Source of the DNA: Janthinobacterium violaceinigrum
Lineage (GTDB): Bacteria; Pseudomonadota; Gammaproteobacteria; Burkholderiales; Burkholderiaceae_D
DNA: 64,000 bases
Reading direction: 5' to 3'
Assembly: GCF_009208555.1 (NCBI RefSeq)
Contig: NZ_WFLI01000001.1
Location: 248,001 to 312,000 of the forward strand
Part shown: positions 15,285-23,095 of the stretch, piece after piece
Position numbering within the stretch: position 1 is the first letter of the stretch
Layout of the letters: each line of letters starts with the position of its first letter
Translations under genes and position numbers: made by a program
Notes under the pieces: generated by a model
Databases searched by the model: none
Told to the model about the DNA's origin: nothing
What the model saw: the letters and a program-made list of their open reading frames with translations, nothing else

Positions 15285-16466
15285 ATGGCCGCCATGAACA
15301 ACGACCTGTCCGCTCTCGACGCGGCGCGCCTGCTGGGCGTCAGCCTGCCCACCCTGTATTCCTATGTGAGCCGGGGCCTGCTGGCTTCCGTCAGCAATGG
15401 AGAGTCGCGCCGCAAGCGCTATCCGCAGGAAGACGTGCTGCGCCTGGCGGCACGCAAGAATGACGCCAAGCGGGGCGGCCAGACGGCCGTGGCCGCCATG
15501 CACTGGGGCTTGCCCGTGCTGGAGACGCAGATCTCCCACATTCTCGGTGGCCGGCTGCTGTACCGCGGCTGCGATGCGACGGTGCTGGCGCGGCACGCGA
15601 CACTGGAAGTTGCCGCCGGCCTGCTGTGGGACGACAATGCGCACGCATATTTTCAGCAAGACGCGCCTGCCCTGCCGCCAGGGCTGCCCAGCGCGCCGGA
15701 CGCCACGCCATGGATGCGCGCCATGCTTGCCATGGCCATGCTGACGACAGCGGACATTTTCCACTCGCTGCAGTCGGGCCCCGCGCTGATGCGCGTGCTG
15801 GCCGCCGCCCTGCTGCAGACGGCACCATCTGCCTTGCCCCTGCACCAGCAACTGGCCCAGGCGTGGCAAGCGGACGCGGAGCAAGCGCAATTGCTGCGCG
15901 CCACGCTCGTGCTGCTGGCCGACCATGAGTTGAACGCGTCGACCTTTGCCGTGCGCTGCGTCGCTTCGACGGGCGCCAGCCTGCCTGCCGCGCTGAGCGC
16001 GGGCTTGGCGGCCTTGTCAGGTGACAAGCACGGCGGCGGCAGCGCGGCGGCCCGGCGCATGTTGACGGCCGCGCTGGCCGCGCCCGATGCCAGGACCGCC
16101 ATCGCCACCTTTTACACGGTCACCGCGCCGGAATTCTCCGGCTTCGGCCATCCTCTGTATCCGCACGGCGACCCGCGCGCCGCGTATCTCCTGGAAGTAC
16201 TAGGTGCGATGTCGCATGGCTACCCGCAGCTGGGCGCCATCCTCGCCGCGTGCACCACGGCAAGCGACTTGCTCGAAATAAAACCGAACGCCGACCTGGC
16301 GCTGGCCGCCATGGAACTGGCGTTCGGCTGGCCCGACGGCGCGGGCATGACCATGTTTGCGCTGGCCCGCTCGGCCGGCTGGATCGCCCATGCGGCCGAG
16401 CAAGCGGCCAGTGCGGCGTTGATACGCCCGCGCGCTCGCTACATCGGGCGCCACCAGCGCGGGTGA
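15285..16466 (+). CDS. citrate synthase-family enzyme with N-terminal helix-turn-helix
   Basis: A 393-residue two-part protein. Residues 9-55 form an excisionase/MerR-like DNA-binding motif (LDAARLLGVSLPTLYSYVSRG, then SRRKRYPQEDVLRL). The remainder is a citrate synthase fold with HELNASTFAVRCVASTGAS, and the catalytic residues look retained: His in GDKHGGG, His in GFGHPLYP, and Asp in PNADLALAAMELA. It may condense an acyl-CoA with oxaloacetate, or use the fold as a metabolite sensor that drives the DNA-binding head. A GTG 15 bases upstream and an ATG 9 bases downstream are alternative starts. Confidence 0.82.
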   Translation: MAAMNNDLSALDAARLLGVSLPTLYSYVSRGLLASVSNGESRRKRYPQEDVLRLAARKNDAKRGGQTAVAAMHWGLPVLETQISHILGGRLLYRGCDATVLARHATLEVAAGLLWDDNAHAYFQQDAPALPPGLPSAPDATPWMRAMLAMAMLTTADIFHSLQSGPALMRVLAAALLQTAPSALPLHQQLAQAWQADAEQAQLLRATLVLLADHELNASTFAVRCVASTGASLPAALSAGLAALSGDKHGGGSAAARRMLTAALAAPDARTAIATFYTVTAPEFSGFGHPLYPHGDPRAAYLLEVLGAMSHGYPQLGAILAACTTASDLLEIKPNADLALAAMELAFGWPDGAGMTMFALARSAGWIAHAAEQAASAALIRPRARYIGRHQRG

Positions 16467-16510
16467 CACGCGGCTGACAATAGACGCTTGATTTATTACG
16501 CATACGTAGT

Positions 16511-16518
16511 AGTATACT
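16511..16518 (+). promoter_or_regulatory. -10-like element inside a small palindrome before the marR gene
   Basis: AGTATACT is an 8-bp palindrome containing the -10 hexamer TATACT (16513-16518). It ends five bases before the ATG, so transcription from it would give a leaderless or nearly leaderless message. A TTGATT lies 19 bases upstream as a loose -35. It may double as the MarR operator. Confidence 0.35.
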
Positions 16519-16522
16519 CCGC

Positions 16523-17014
16523 ATGCGTACCAATACCTCCTCCCAATCCGACCTCCCCGATGCCGCAGCCTGCCCGCTGGGCGAGCGTTCGCCGCGGCTG
16601 TTCAATCTGCTCAACCTGGCGCGCCAGAACCTGTTCCGTTCGGCCGATGCCGTCTTCACCAGCGAACTGGGGTTTTCAGGCACGCAGGTTGTCGCCCTGT
16701 TTGCCCTGAAGGGCGAGGAAGGCTGCCAACTGAAGGATCTGGGGCGGGCGCTGCAATTGAAAAACTCGGCGGTCACGGGCCTGGTGGCGCGCATGGAAGA
16801 AAACGGCCTGATCGTGCGCGGCCAGTCGGCGCTCGACGCGCGCGCCGGCACCCTGCACATGTCGCCCAAGGGCGGCGAGGTGCTGGCCGCCGCCCTGCCC
16901 CTGCTCGACAGCCTGAATGAACAACTGAAGCAAGGTTTCAGCGAGGAAGAGCTGGCCGTCGTCGCCCGCTTCCTGCTGCACGCCTCGCGCCTGCGTTTCC
17001 AGCAAGACATTTAA
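16523..17014 (+). CDS. MarR-family transcriptional regulator
   Basis: A 163-residue winged-helix regulator: LFNLLNLARQNLF as the dimerisation helix, LKDLGRALQLKNSAVTGLVARMEENGLIVR as the recognition unit, and the DARAGTLHMSPKG wing. It heads a compact operon with a thioesterase and an acetyltransferase and probably represses it, with release by a small ligand such as an aromatic or acyl compound; this last point is inference. Confidence 0.86.
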   Translation: MRTNTSSQSDLPDAAACPLGERSPRLFNLLNLARQNLFRSADAVFTSELGFSGTQVVALFALKGEEGCQLKDLGRALQLKNSAVTGLVARMEENGLIVRGQSALDARAGTLHMSPKGGEVLAAALPLLDSLNEQLKQGFSEEELAVVARFLLHASRLRFQQDI

Positions 17015-17058
17015 TCTGCAAGACGTTTAACCCAACCCTCACCCCCACAGGAGTTAGC

Positions 17059-17517
17059 ATGCACCCCAACGACATGACCGGCTTGCAACTGATGCAAGCT
17101 TTCGCGCAAGGCCTGTTTCCCCGGCCCGGTATTTCCAAGACCATGCCCATGGACGCTCACACGATCGAGCATGGCAGGGTCATCTTCACGGCGACGGCAA
17201 ATGAAAACCACACCAACCCCATGGGCGGTGTGCACGGCGGTTTTGCCGCCACCGTGCTGGACACGGTCACGGGCTGCGCCACGCACACGGTCTTGCCTGC
17301 CGGCGAAAGCTACGGCACGACAGACCTGAACATCAAGATGTGCCGCCCCCTGCCCTTCAACGTGACGGTTTATGCCGAAGGCAAAGTCATCAATGCGGGA
17401 CGCAACCTGGTCATTTCCGAAGGCACGATCCGCGACGAAGCCGGTAAAGTCTACGCGCACGCGACGGCCACTTGCATGATCATCCGCCCGGCCCAGCGGG
17501 AACAAGCGGCCGCATGA
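17059..17517 (+). CDS. PaaI-type hotdog-fold thioesterase
   Basis: A 152-residue hotdog protein. The motif NPMGGVHGGFAATVLDTVTGCA contains the HGG and Asp elements that form the active site in PaaI-like acyl-CoA thioesterases; the strand TTDLNIKMCRPLPFNVTVYAEGKV completes the fold. It likely hydrolyses a CoA thioester in the cytosol. It follows the MarR gene after 44 bases with a GGAG ribosome site and overlaps the next gene by four bases. Confidence 0.87.
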   Translation: MHPNDMTGLQLMQAFAQGLFPRPGISKTMPMDAHTIEHGRVIFTATANENHTNPMGGVHGGFAATVLDTVTGCATHTVLPAGESYGTTDLNIKMCRPLPFNVTVYAEGKVINAGRNLVISEGTIRDEAGKVYAHATATCMIIRPAQREQAAA

Positions 17518-17951
17518 TCCGTATTGGCAACATCGAGGAAGCCTGGCAGGTGCTGCAGGCGATACCCGAATTCGACCAGCGGCGCAGCCTGGCGCAGTTG
17601 CAGGAGCAGCTGCCCACCGGCGCCCTGGTGCTGATCGCGGAGGCGGACGGCCAGCCCGTCGGCTGCAAGCTGGGATATGCCGCCGAAGATGGCTCTTTGT
17701 ACAGCTGGCTCGGCGGCGTGCTGCCCGCGCACCGCAAGACGGGCCTGGCGCAGCGCCTATTGGAGCGCCAGGAAGGCTGGGCACGCGAGCACGGCTTTGC
17801 GTCCGTCACCGTGAAATCGATGAACCGCTATCCGGCCATGCTGCGCTTGCTGATCCGCAATGGCTACCAGATCCGGCTGGTGGAGCACTTTGGCGACCCT
17901 GCAAGGGAGCGCATTCATTTCATCAAGCCGCTGTCCAGGAACGCCGAGTAA
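17514..17951 (+). CDS. GNAT-family N-acetyltransferase
   Basis: A 145-residue acetyltransferase with LYSWLGGVLPAHRKTGLAQRLLERQEGWAREHG as the acetyl-CoA site and ASVTVKSMNRYPAMLRLLIRNGYQI as the C-terminal core. Its ATG overlaps the thioesterase stop (ATGA), which fixes the start and shows translational coupling. It is the last gene of the MarR operon. Confidence 0.85.
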   Translation: MIRIGNIEEAWQVLQAIPEFDQRRSLAQLQEQLPTGALVLIAEADGQPVGCKLGYAAEDGSLYSWLGGVLPAHRKTGLAQRLLERQEGWAREHGFASVTVKSMNRYPAMLRLLIRNGYQIRLVEHFGDPARERIHFIKPLSRNAE

Positions 17952-18013
17952 AATCAAGGCCCTGTCTTCGACTTTTCAAAAGAGCAATAATGCCATACAC
18001 TCAGTCATTCTTG

Positions 18014-18035
18014 CCGTCCGCGGCCAGAAGCAGAC
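18014..18035 (+). repeat. short palindromic repeat, copy 1
   Basis: CCGTCCGCGGCCAGAAGCAG followed by ACG. Shares GGCCAGAAGCAGAC with copy 2 and the GTCCGC...CAGAC frame with copy 3; GTCCGC and GCAGAC can pair imperfectly. It marks the left edge of a patch of small, lower-GC unknown genes. Confidence 0.6.
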
Positions 18036-18090
18036 GATCACCAACGTAAGAACTGAAGCATCGCTTCTTTGAATTTTTGGAGCAACGATA

Positions 18091-18348
18091 GTGGACAAGG
18101 TAATTGTTTTGCAAATTTTCGATAATGATGGCGTGGACTTGAATGGTGTAAAACTACGGTCAACAAATGATGTTGCGGAAGCTCTTGAAAAAATGTGTCC
18201 CGAAAAATCTGGTGTGACCGTTTCTATCGAGGCCAGCGAGTCCACATATTACGAGTCCATCGGCAAGGCTATTTACGGAAGCCACCGGGCTGGATTTTCA
18301 GGTGAACGATTACGCATACTTGTCGATGGCAAGCCTTTGGAAACCTGA
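18091..18348 (+). CDS. small protein of unknown function
   Basis: An 85-residue soluble protein starting at a GTG nine bases after GGAG. The last third (GFSGERLRILVDGKP) looks like a beta-hairpin domain. No family is recognised. It is flanked on both sides by copies of the palindromic repeat and is more A/T-rich than the bulk of the window, which suggests it arrived by transfer. Confidence 0.5.
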   Translation: MDKVIVLQIFDNDGVDLNGVKLRSTNDVAEALEKMCPEKSGVTVSIEASESTYYESIGKAIYGSHRAGFSGERLRILVDGKPLET

Positions 18349-18370
18349 CCTCAATCGTCGTCGCGCTAGT

Positions 18371-18397
18371 GCCTGCTGCTAGTGGCCAGAAGCAGAC
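18371..18397 (+). repeat. short palindromic repeat, copy 2
   Basis: GCCTGCTGCTAGTGGCCAGA then AGCAGAC. The 14-base core GGCCAGAAGCAGAC is identical to copy 1. Confidence 0.6.
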
Positions 18398-18446
18398 CTA
18401 TTCACGCTTTCGCATATACTGCGCTGAACGAAGTGCCCGGGGGAAG

Positions 18447-18641
18447 ATGATGACTGATCGTAATGCACGACGGCTTGCCTTCGCTGGAGCGTCGTTGATC
18501 GCAAGTTTAATTTTGTTATGTGTGATGTTGAACTTCACTTTTCCGCAAGAAAGCATCTATAGAAATAGCTTTTGGCTCTGCTTAGGCCCACTTTTTCTCT
18601 ACGTGCGAGCCGTGCCGAAAAAAATTGGAGCTCCCGATTGA
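18447..18641 (+). CDS. small membrane protein of unknown function
   Basis: A 64-residue protein with two hydrophobic segments (LAFAGASLIASLILLCVML and SFWLCLGPLFLYV). It starts at the first of two ATGs after GGGGGAAG. A longer frame reads back through the repeat and has no ribosome site. It overlaps the next open frame by 17 bases. Confidence 0.45.
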   Translation: MMTDRNARRLAFAGASLIASLILLCVMLNFTFPQESIYRNSFWLCLGPLFLYVRAVPKKIGAPD

Positions 18642-19038
18642 TTGGTTCGACTTAACCGTTCCTGCTCCCGGCGAAGACAGCATCTGGCCAGGAGCAGTCG
18701 TTGAAGCGAAACTTGAGCAACTAAAATCAATGATAAAAATTATGGAATATGAAATACAACTTCAGCTGGGACAGAAAATTTCCCGCATGTTTCTATTTTT
18801 TTTCTCGTTAATTTTCTTTGGCTGCGCCTTTGCGCCTGAAGTTGTACCAGCGCATGTACGGTTTTTTTCCTTGGCGCTATCGGCACTATTTTCTTGCGTA
18901 GGGAGCAATAAATCTGCCTTGATTTCACCGATAAAGAGCTTGCAATGGAAGTTCATGCCGCCGGTACCACGAACTTTGTTTCTCGCTTTTTTTCAGTTGC
19001 TAGCATTATCGACTGTAATGATGTTCTTGGATGTTTAA
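18625..19038 (+). CDS. predicted membrane protein of unknown function
   Basis: An open frame of 137 residues with two or three hydrophobic stretches (FLFFFSLIFFGCAFAPEVV, FFSLALSALFSCVG and TLFLAFFQLLALSTVMMFL). The only start near the 5' end is a TTG without a clear ribosome site; the first ATG would remove about 35 residues. It is A/T-rich and unlike the flanking chromosome. It may be a genuine accessory gene or a decayed one. Confidence 0.35.
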   Translation: MELPIDWFDLTVPAPGEDSIWPGAVVEAKLEQLKSMIKIMEYEIQLQLGQKISRMFLFFFSLIFFGCAFAPEVVPAHVRFFSLALSALFSCVGSNKSALISPIKSLQWKFMPPVPRTLFLAFFQLLALSTVMMFLDV

Positions 19039-19081
19039 ATTGCCACGACTTAAGTAGACACGACTGAACTGCTCATCAACT

Positions 19082-19462
19082 ATGATTGAGCGCCACTTGC
19101 TTCTCGTCGGGCACTCCCTTGGTGGCGACAGTTCGGCACAGTTTTCCGCTGACAATCCGGACCGCGTATCCAGCTTGATCAGCCTCGACAACCGTCGGGT
19201 CGCGTTGCCCCGCTCAACTGGTATCCACGTCCTGGCAATTCGTGCCAGTGACACCACTGCCGACCGCGGTGTACTGCCGAATAAGGAAGAGCGCGGCCGC
19301 TACGGTACATGCGTGGTCCACATCGAAGGCTCGCGCCACAGGGATATGCAAGATGCAGGCAGTGAACAATTGAAGGCCAAAATTGTATCCGCCATCGATA
19401 CTTACCTCGCTCCAGCGCAGCACCCTAACTACGCTTGCGACCGAGACTCAAAGCTCAAATAG
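19082..19462 (+). pseudogene. N-terminally truncated alpha/beta hydrolase remnant
   Basis: The 126-residue frame begins almost at the nucleophile elbow (LLLVGHSLGG) and continues through FSADNPDRVSSLISLD and the C-terminal His region (VHIEGSRHRDMQ). Full family members have about 100-150 residues before this elbow, with the oxyanion strand; nothing of that kind is found upstream, where another unrelated frame lies. It is therefore probably a fragment left by a rearrangement rather than an active enzyme. Confidence 0.65.
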
Positions 19463-19490
19463 TGTTCAGGCGATCATTTTTGATATTGTA

Positions 19491-19518
19491 AAGTCCGCTT
19501 TGGGGCGAAAACAGACGT
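19491..19518 (+). repeat. short palindromic repeat, copy 3
   Basis: AAGTCCGCTTTGGGGCGAAA then ACAGACGT. GTCCGCTTT and CGAAAACAGAC form an imperfect stem-loop. The form is close to the GTC-GCTTT-gg-cGAAAGC-GAC repeats found scattered in many proteobacterial genomes (recalled, not searched). Confidence 0.55.
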
Positions 19519-19595
19519 ACAACACCCCGGTACGAGCATCAGGCCGGCCATCCCGTTCGCTGCTGTATTGATGCCGCGAGGTATTGTCGACCCCG

Positions 19596-20615
19596 TCACC
19601 CCACCGGCTTCTTCTTCGCCTTCAATAAACTTCCCGCCGCATTCTCTTCAAAACGCCCCGCTTCTTCTATATAGCCATGCACGGTGCCATCGTGGCGCCA
19701 GCCGCCCTGGCGCTTGATGGCCTGGAAATCGGCGCCGGCCCGGTGCGCGCTGGTGGCCATGCCGCGGCGCAGGCTGTGGCTGGACAATTCCGGCACGTAA
19801 TCGAGCGCCGCCAGCCGGGCGCAGCTTTCCAGTATGGTATTGATGCTGCTCGCGTGCAGCGCCCTGGCGCTGACATGGCCCCACTGATTGACGGGGCGCA
19901 ATAGCGGCCCCGTGCGGATGTGCGCCGCGGCCAGCCAGGCGCGCAAGGCCGTGGCCGGGCAGCAGACGCCGTCGCCGAACGGAATCGCCTTGACGATGCC
20001 CTCCCCCAGTTGATCCGTTTTCGAACGGGGCAAGGTGATCACCATGCCCTGCGGCTCCCAGCTCACGTCTTCCAGCATCAATCCCGCCAGTTCGCTGCGC
20101 CGGAAACCGCCAAAAAATCCCAGCTGCAGCAGGGCGCTGTCGCGCAAGGCCTTGACGCTGCCCACCGCGGCCAGCCTGGTGACGATCGTTTCCAAATCTT
20201 CCAAAGGCAGCGCCTTGGCCTTCTTTTTCGGCTTGCCGTGCAGGCGGGCGATGCCGGCCAGGGTCTTGCGCACGGTGGGCGTGGACGCGGGGTCCGCAAA
20301 GCCCTGATACACATGCCATTGCGACAGGGCCGTCAGGCGCAGGGCCAGGGTGCGGGCGTTCAGGCTGTCTGCATACGCCATCAGGTAGCGGATGACGGTG
20401 GACTCGTCGGCGGGCAGCGCCCCGCCCCACGCCTGGAAGTGGCGGATGGCGGAACGGTAGGTGCGGCGCGTGTTATCCGAGGTGGCGGCGGCGAGAAACG
20501 CCTGGTGGCGCGCGGCCAGGTCGGCATCGATCAGGGCGCCGTGTAACGGTGCAACGGTGATGGCGCCTGTTTTCGGCACGGCGACACGGCGTTTCGGGAG
20601 GGGTAAATCGGGCAT
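19596..20615 (-). CDS. tyrosine-type site-specific recombinase/integrase
   Basis: A 339-residue recombinase. An N-terminal SAM-like core-binding domain (about 20-120: TRRTYRSAIRHFQAWG) is followed by the catalytic domain with Arg in GGFRRSELAG, Lys in SKTDQ, the HSLRRG His-Arg pair, GGWRHDGT and the Tyr nucleophile in VHGYIEEA. All catalytic residues look intact. The start is the ATG at 20615. It is divergent from a KfrA-like gene across a palindrome-rich A/T-rich spacer. No attachment site or repeat pair bounding a mobile unit was found. Confidence 0.87.
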   Translation of the reverse strand: MPDLPLPKRRVAVPKTGAITVAPLHGALIDADLAARHQAFLAAATSDNTRRTYRSAIRHFQAWGGALPADESTVIRYLMAYADSLNARTLALRLTALSQWHVYQGFADPASTPTVRKTLAGIARLHGKPKKKAKALPLEDLETIVTRLAAVGSVKALRDSALLQLGFFGGFRRSELAGLMLEDVSWEPQGMVITLPRSKTDQLGEGIVKAIPFGDGVCCPATALRAWLAAAHIRTGPLLRPVNQWGHVSARALHASSINTILESCARLAALDYVPELSSHSLRRGMATSAHRAGADFQAIKRQGGWRHDGTVHGYIEEAGRFEENAAGSLLKAKKKPVG

Positions 20616-20684
20616 GGCGGCAGCGAAATCGCGGTTGTGTACTGGGAGAGTCGCAGAATACCATGCAAACCACCCCCATAACAC

Positions 20685-20704
20685 GCGATAAGCGATCTTA
20701 TCGC
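20685..20704. promoter_or_regulatory. palindrome in the integrase/KfrA spacer (site 1)
   Basis: GCGATAAG-CGAT-CTTATCGC, a perfect 8-bp inverted repeat with 4-bp spacer, 70-89 bases upstream of the integrase ATG. A likely operator or recombination-protein site. Confidence 0.6.
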
Positions 20705-20740
20705 AGCTTATATTTTTCAATAATTCCAAAAATTTATATC

Positions 20741-20776
20741 GTAATATTGTGCGATATTACGTATCATGTAATACGT
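20741..20776. promoter_or_regulatory. two nested palindromes upstream of the KfrA-like gene (sites 2 and 3)
   Basis: GTAATAT-N6-ATATTAC (20741-20760) overlaps ACGTAT-N6-ATACGT (20759-20776). Both are perfect with the same 6-bp spacer, and end 28 bases before the KfrA-like ATG. KfrA proteins are known to bind palindromes in their own promoter. Confidence 0.6.
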
Positions 20777-20803
20777 TACTAAATTTCGCTCATAGGTGAT
20801 TTT

Positions 20804-21859
20804 ATGGCCCGCACCGGCATTCTGTACTCTGATGTTATGAAAGCAGCCCAAATCGTCGCTGCCGATGGGCGCAATCCCACGGTCGACAGCGTGCGCGAAG
20901 CGCTGGGCAGCACGGGCAGCAAGAGCACCATCGCGCCCCTGCTCAAGCGCTGGAAAGAAGAATTCCAGGGCGCGGGCGCCGTGAAGACGGAATCCGGCTT
21001 GCCGGCCGAGTTGATGGAAGCGATGCGCGGCGTGTACGACAAGCAGCAGCGCGACGTGGCACAGCAGCTGGAAACCGGGATGCTGCAACACCGCGCCGAA
21101 CGCGATGCGGCTTTGGCCCAACTGAAGAAAACGGAAAATGAGCGGTTGAAACTGACGGAGGCACGCGCCGCCCTCACCCAGGAATTGCGCGCCACGCAGC
21201 ATGCGCTGGCGCAACTGAAGGAAGAGCACCATTTCCGCGCCGTCACCCTGGCCACCCTGCACAGCGACAATGCGGGCCTGACGCAGCGTCTGGCCGACCG
21301 GGGCGAGGAAATCGCCGCCCTGAACCGCCAGCTGGCGCAGGTGCGCTCGCAGTTCGACCACTACCAGGAAGCGGCCGCCGCCCAGCGCAGCGAGGAACGG
21401 GGCCAGTCGCAGCAACGGATCAGCCGGCTGGAACAGGACAACGCGCAGCTGCAGCAGCGCTTGCAAGGCCAGCAAGCGACGCTGGTGCAGCAAGACATGC
21501 GCCTGGCGCAGCTGCAGGCGGAGCAGACGGCGCTGGCGGCCCAGGCCGCGGCGGACCGCGAAGCCCTCGCTACCGTGCGCCCCGAGCGCGACCAGTTCGA
21601 ATTTCAGTATCTGCAGGCGGCAGCGTCGGCCGACGCCCTGCTGGCCAAGCTGGAGACGGCCCTGCTGGCGCTGAACGACGCCAAGGTGGCGCTGGCCGCG
21701 CAAGACCGCCAGCTCGACATGCTGGCGGAAAACGGACAACTATCGCAGCAGAAAATGGACGCCTTGGCGCAGGAGCGCGACGGTTTGCTGCGCGAGAATG
21801 CCGGCATGGCCGCCAGGCTGGGGCTGCTAACCGGGAGCAAGGAGCAACGCCGTGTTTGA
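20804..21859 (+). CDS. KfrA-like DNA-binding protein with long coiled coil
   Basis: A 351-residue protein. Residues 1-75 match the KfrA_N type DNA-binding domain (VMKAAQIVAADGRNPTVDSVREALGSTGSKSTIAPLLKRWKEE). Residues 80-345 are almost entirely heptad-like, Gln/Glu/Ala-rich coiled coil. KfrA of IncP plasmids is an autorepressor that helps plasmid maintenance through its alpha-helical tail. Here the gene is chromosomal and divergent from an integrase, a pairing that suggests a shared accessory or nucleoid-organising function. Confidence 0.85.
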   Translation: MARTGILYSDVMKAAQIVAADGRNPTVDSVREALGSTGSKSTIAPLLKRWKEEFQGAGAVKTESGLPAELMEAMRGVYDKQQRDVAQQLETGMLQHRAERDAALAQLKKTENERLKLTEARAALTQELRATQHALAQLKEEHHFRAVTLATLHSDNAGLTQRLADRGEEIAALNRQLAQVRSQFDHYQEAAAAQRSEERGQSQQRISRLEQDNAQLQQRLQGQQATLVQQDMRLAQLQAEQTALAAQAAADREALATVRPERDQFEFQYLQAAASADALLAKLETALLALNDAKVALAAQDRQLDMLAENGQLSQQKMDALAQERDGLLRENAGMAARLGLLTGSKEQRRV

Positions 21860-21921
21860 CCCGTGTTGTGATCGTCTGGGATATCTGCGACGGCCCCAGG
21901 ACGGGTATCGCCCGCCGTCAG

Positions 21922-21967
21922 CGCTTGCCCCATGATTTCGCTTGCCCCATGACGGCCGACGGCCGAC
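21922..21967 (+). repeat. slippage-type direct repeats in a noncoding spacer
   Basis: CGCTTGCCCCATGA occurs twice (21922-21935 and 21939-21952), three bases apart, followed by GGCCGAC twice in tandem (21954-21967). They sit between the KfrA-like gene and the convergent DUF3592 gene. No function is evident. Confidence 0.7.
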
Positions 21968-22026
21968 GGCGACGAATATGCGCAGCATTTCACGCGGACA
22001 CCGGACGGCGCGCCGCTTGAGCAAGA

Positions 22027-22560
22027 CTACGACCGCGCAGCCATGGATGCCACGTCCGGCAAGGCAGACTTCGCTGGCGGCGCCTGCTTGCGCGCTTCCG
22101 ATACGCCCAGCACGAACAGGAGCACCCCCAGCGCAAGGCCGAAATAATCGAGGAAATCGAGGCTGGCGAGGAACACGGCCGTATCGCCGGGGTCGCGCGG
22201 CCGGTAATGCACGCGGATGTGCGCGCCTGGCGCCATGCTGGCCAGGCGCCAGGCAGTGACGGCCTGGTCGCGGTGGCAGCCGGCGTTGCCGATCCGCGAG
22301 ACGCCGATGCGCGAACTGCGGTAGGCCTTGCCATCGACGCTGTAGCGGTAACTGAGTTTGACGCACCAGTCCTGCGACTTGCCCGTGCGCTGATACATGC
22401 TGCTGCGCACGATCTCGGCGCTGGTCACGGGCCAGGTGGGAGAAGCGAGCTTGTCATAGGCGCGCCAGAAGGAAAAATACGCGGTGGGAAGGGCGAGCAG
22501 GATCAGGAACCAGCCCATCATCCTTGCCAGGGCGGGATCGATTGCGCCAGGGTCTTTCAT
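22027..22560 (-). CDS. DUF3592-type membrane protein
   Basis: A 177-residue protein with two membrane helices (MMGWFLILLALPTAYFSFW near the start and FGLALGVLLFVLGV near the end) around an extracytoplasmic beta domain. That domain has the DUF3592 pattern: WPVTSAEIVRSS, VKLSYRYSVDGKAYRSSRI, PGAHIRVHYRPRDPGDTAVF. The function of the family is unknown. The ATG overlaps the stop of the upstream acetyltransferase (ATGA), so they are coupled. Confidence 0.8.
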   Translation of the reverse strand: MKDPGAIDPALARMMGWFLILLALPTAYFSFWRAYDKLASPTWPVTSAEIVRSSMYQRTGKSQDWCVKLSYRYSVDGKAYRSSRIGVSRIGNAGCHRDQAVTAWRLASMAPGAHIRVHYRPRDPGDTAVFLASLDFLDYFGLALGVLLFVLGVSEARKQAPPAKSALPDVASMAARS

Positions 22561-23006
22561 CGCACAGGCGGCGCGGCACGGTAGCGCACCCTGATCCACG
22601 CGCCGAGGATGTCCACGCCGCCGTCGCCGGCGTCTTCGACCCAGCCCGCGCGCGCATAGAAACGCCGGGCCCCCGTATTGCCCAGCTGCGTCTTCAGGCT
22701 CAGGTGGGGACCGAAGCGCGCCACCACGGCCGCCAGCAGCTGCGCACCGATGCCCTGCCCGCTGTGCGCCGGGTGCACGTACAAATGATGCAGGAAATAG
22801 TCGGGCGCGTCCCCCGTATGCACGGCCGCAAAGCCGATGACGATGCCGTCACGCTCGGCAACGAGGATTGCTTCGCCTTGCGTTGCTGTCGTGAACGCCG
22901 CGGCGTTGGCGACAGGGCCGAAGGTGTCGCGCCCCGCCAGCGCCAGGATGGCGGTGCAGCAAGGCGTGTCCGCCTGCGCAAATGGCCGGACCGTGGCTGG
23001 CATCAT
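22557..23006 (-). CDS. GNAT-family N-acetyltransferase
   Basis: A 149-residue acetyltransferase: FLHHLYVHPAHSGQGIGAQLLAAVV is the acetyl-CoA site (S-G-Q-G-I-G) and KTQLGNTGARRFYARAGWVE the C-terminal core. It is the first gene of a two-gene unit with the DUF3592 protein. Substrate unknown. Confidence 0.85.
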   Translation of the reverse strand: MMPATVRPFAQADTPCCTAILALAGRDTFGPVANAAAFTTATQGEAILVAERDGIVIGFAAVHTGDAPDYFLHHLYVHPAHSGQGIGAQLLAAVVARFGPHLSLKTQLGNTGARRFYARAGWVEDAGDGGVDILGAWIRVRYRAAPPVR

Positions 23007-23095
23007 GCGGCGGCGCGCAAGTGAGGCGATGCCGTGGCGAAATGAGAACGAAACATGGGCAGGCGCGTATCAGTTATCGGAATGCCATTATACGG

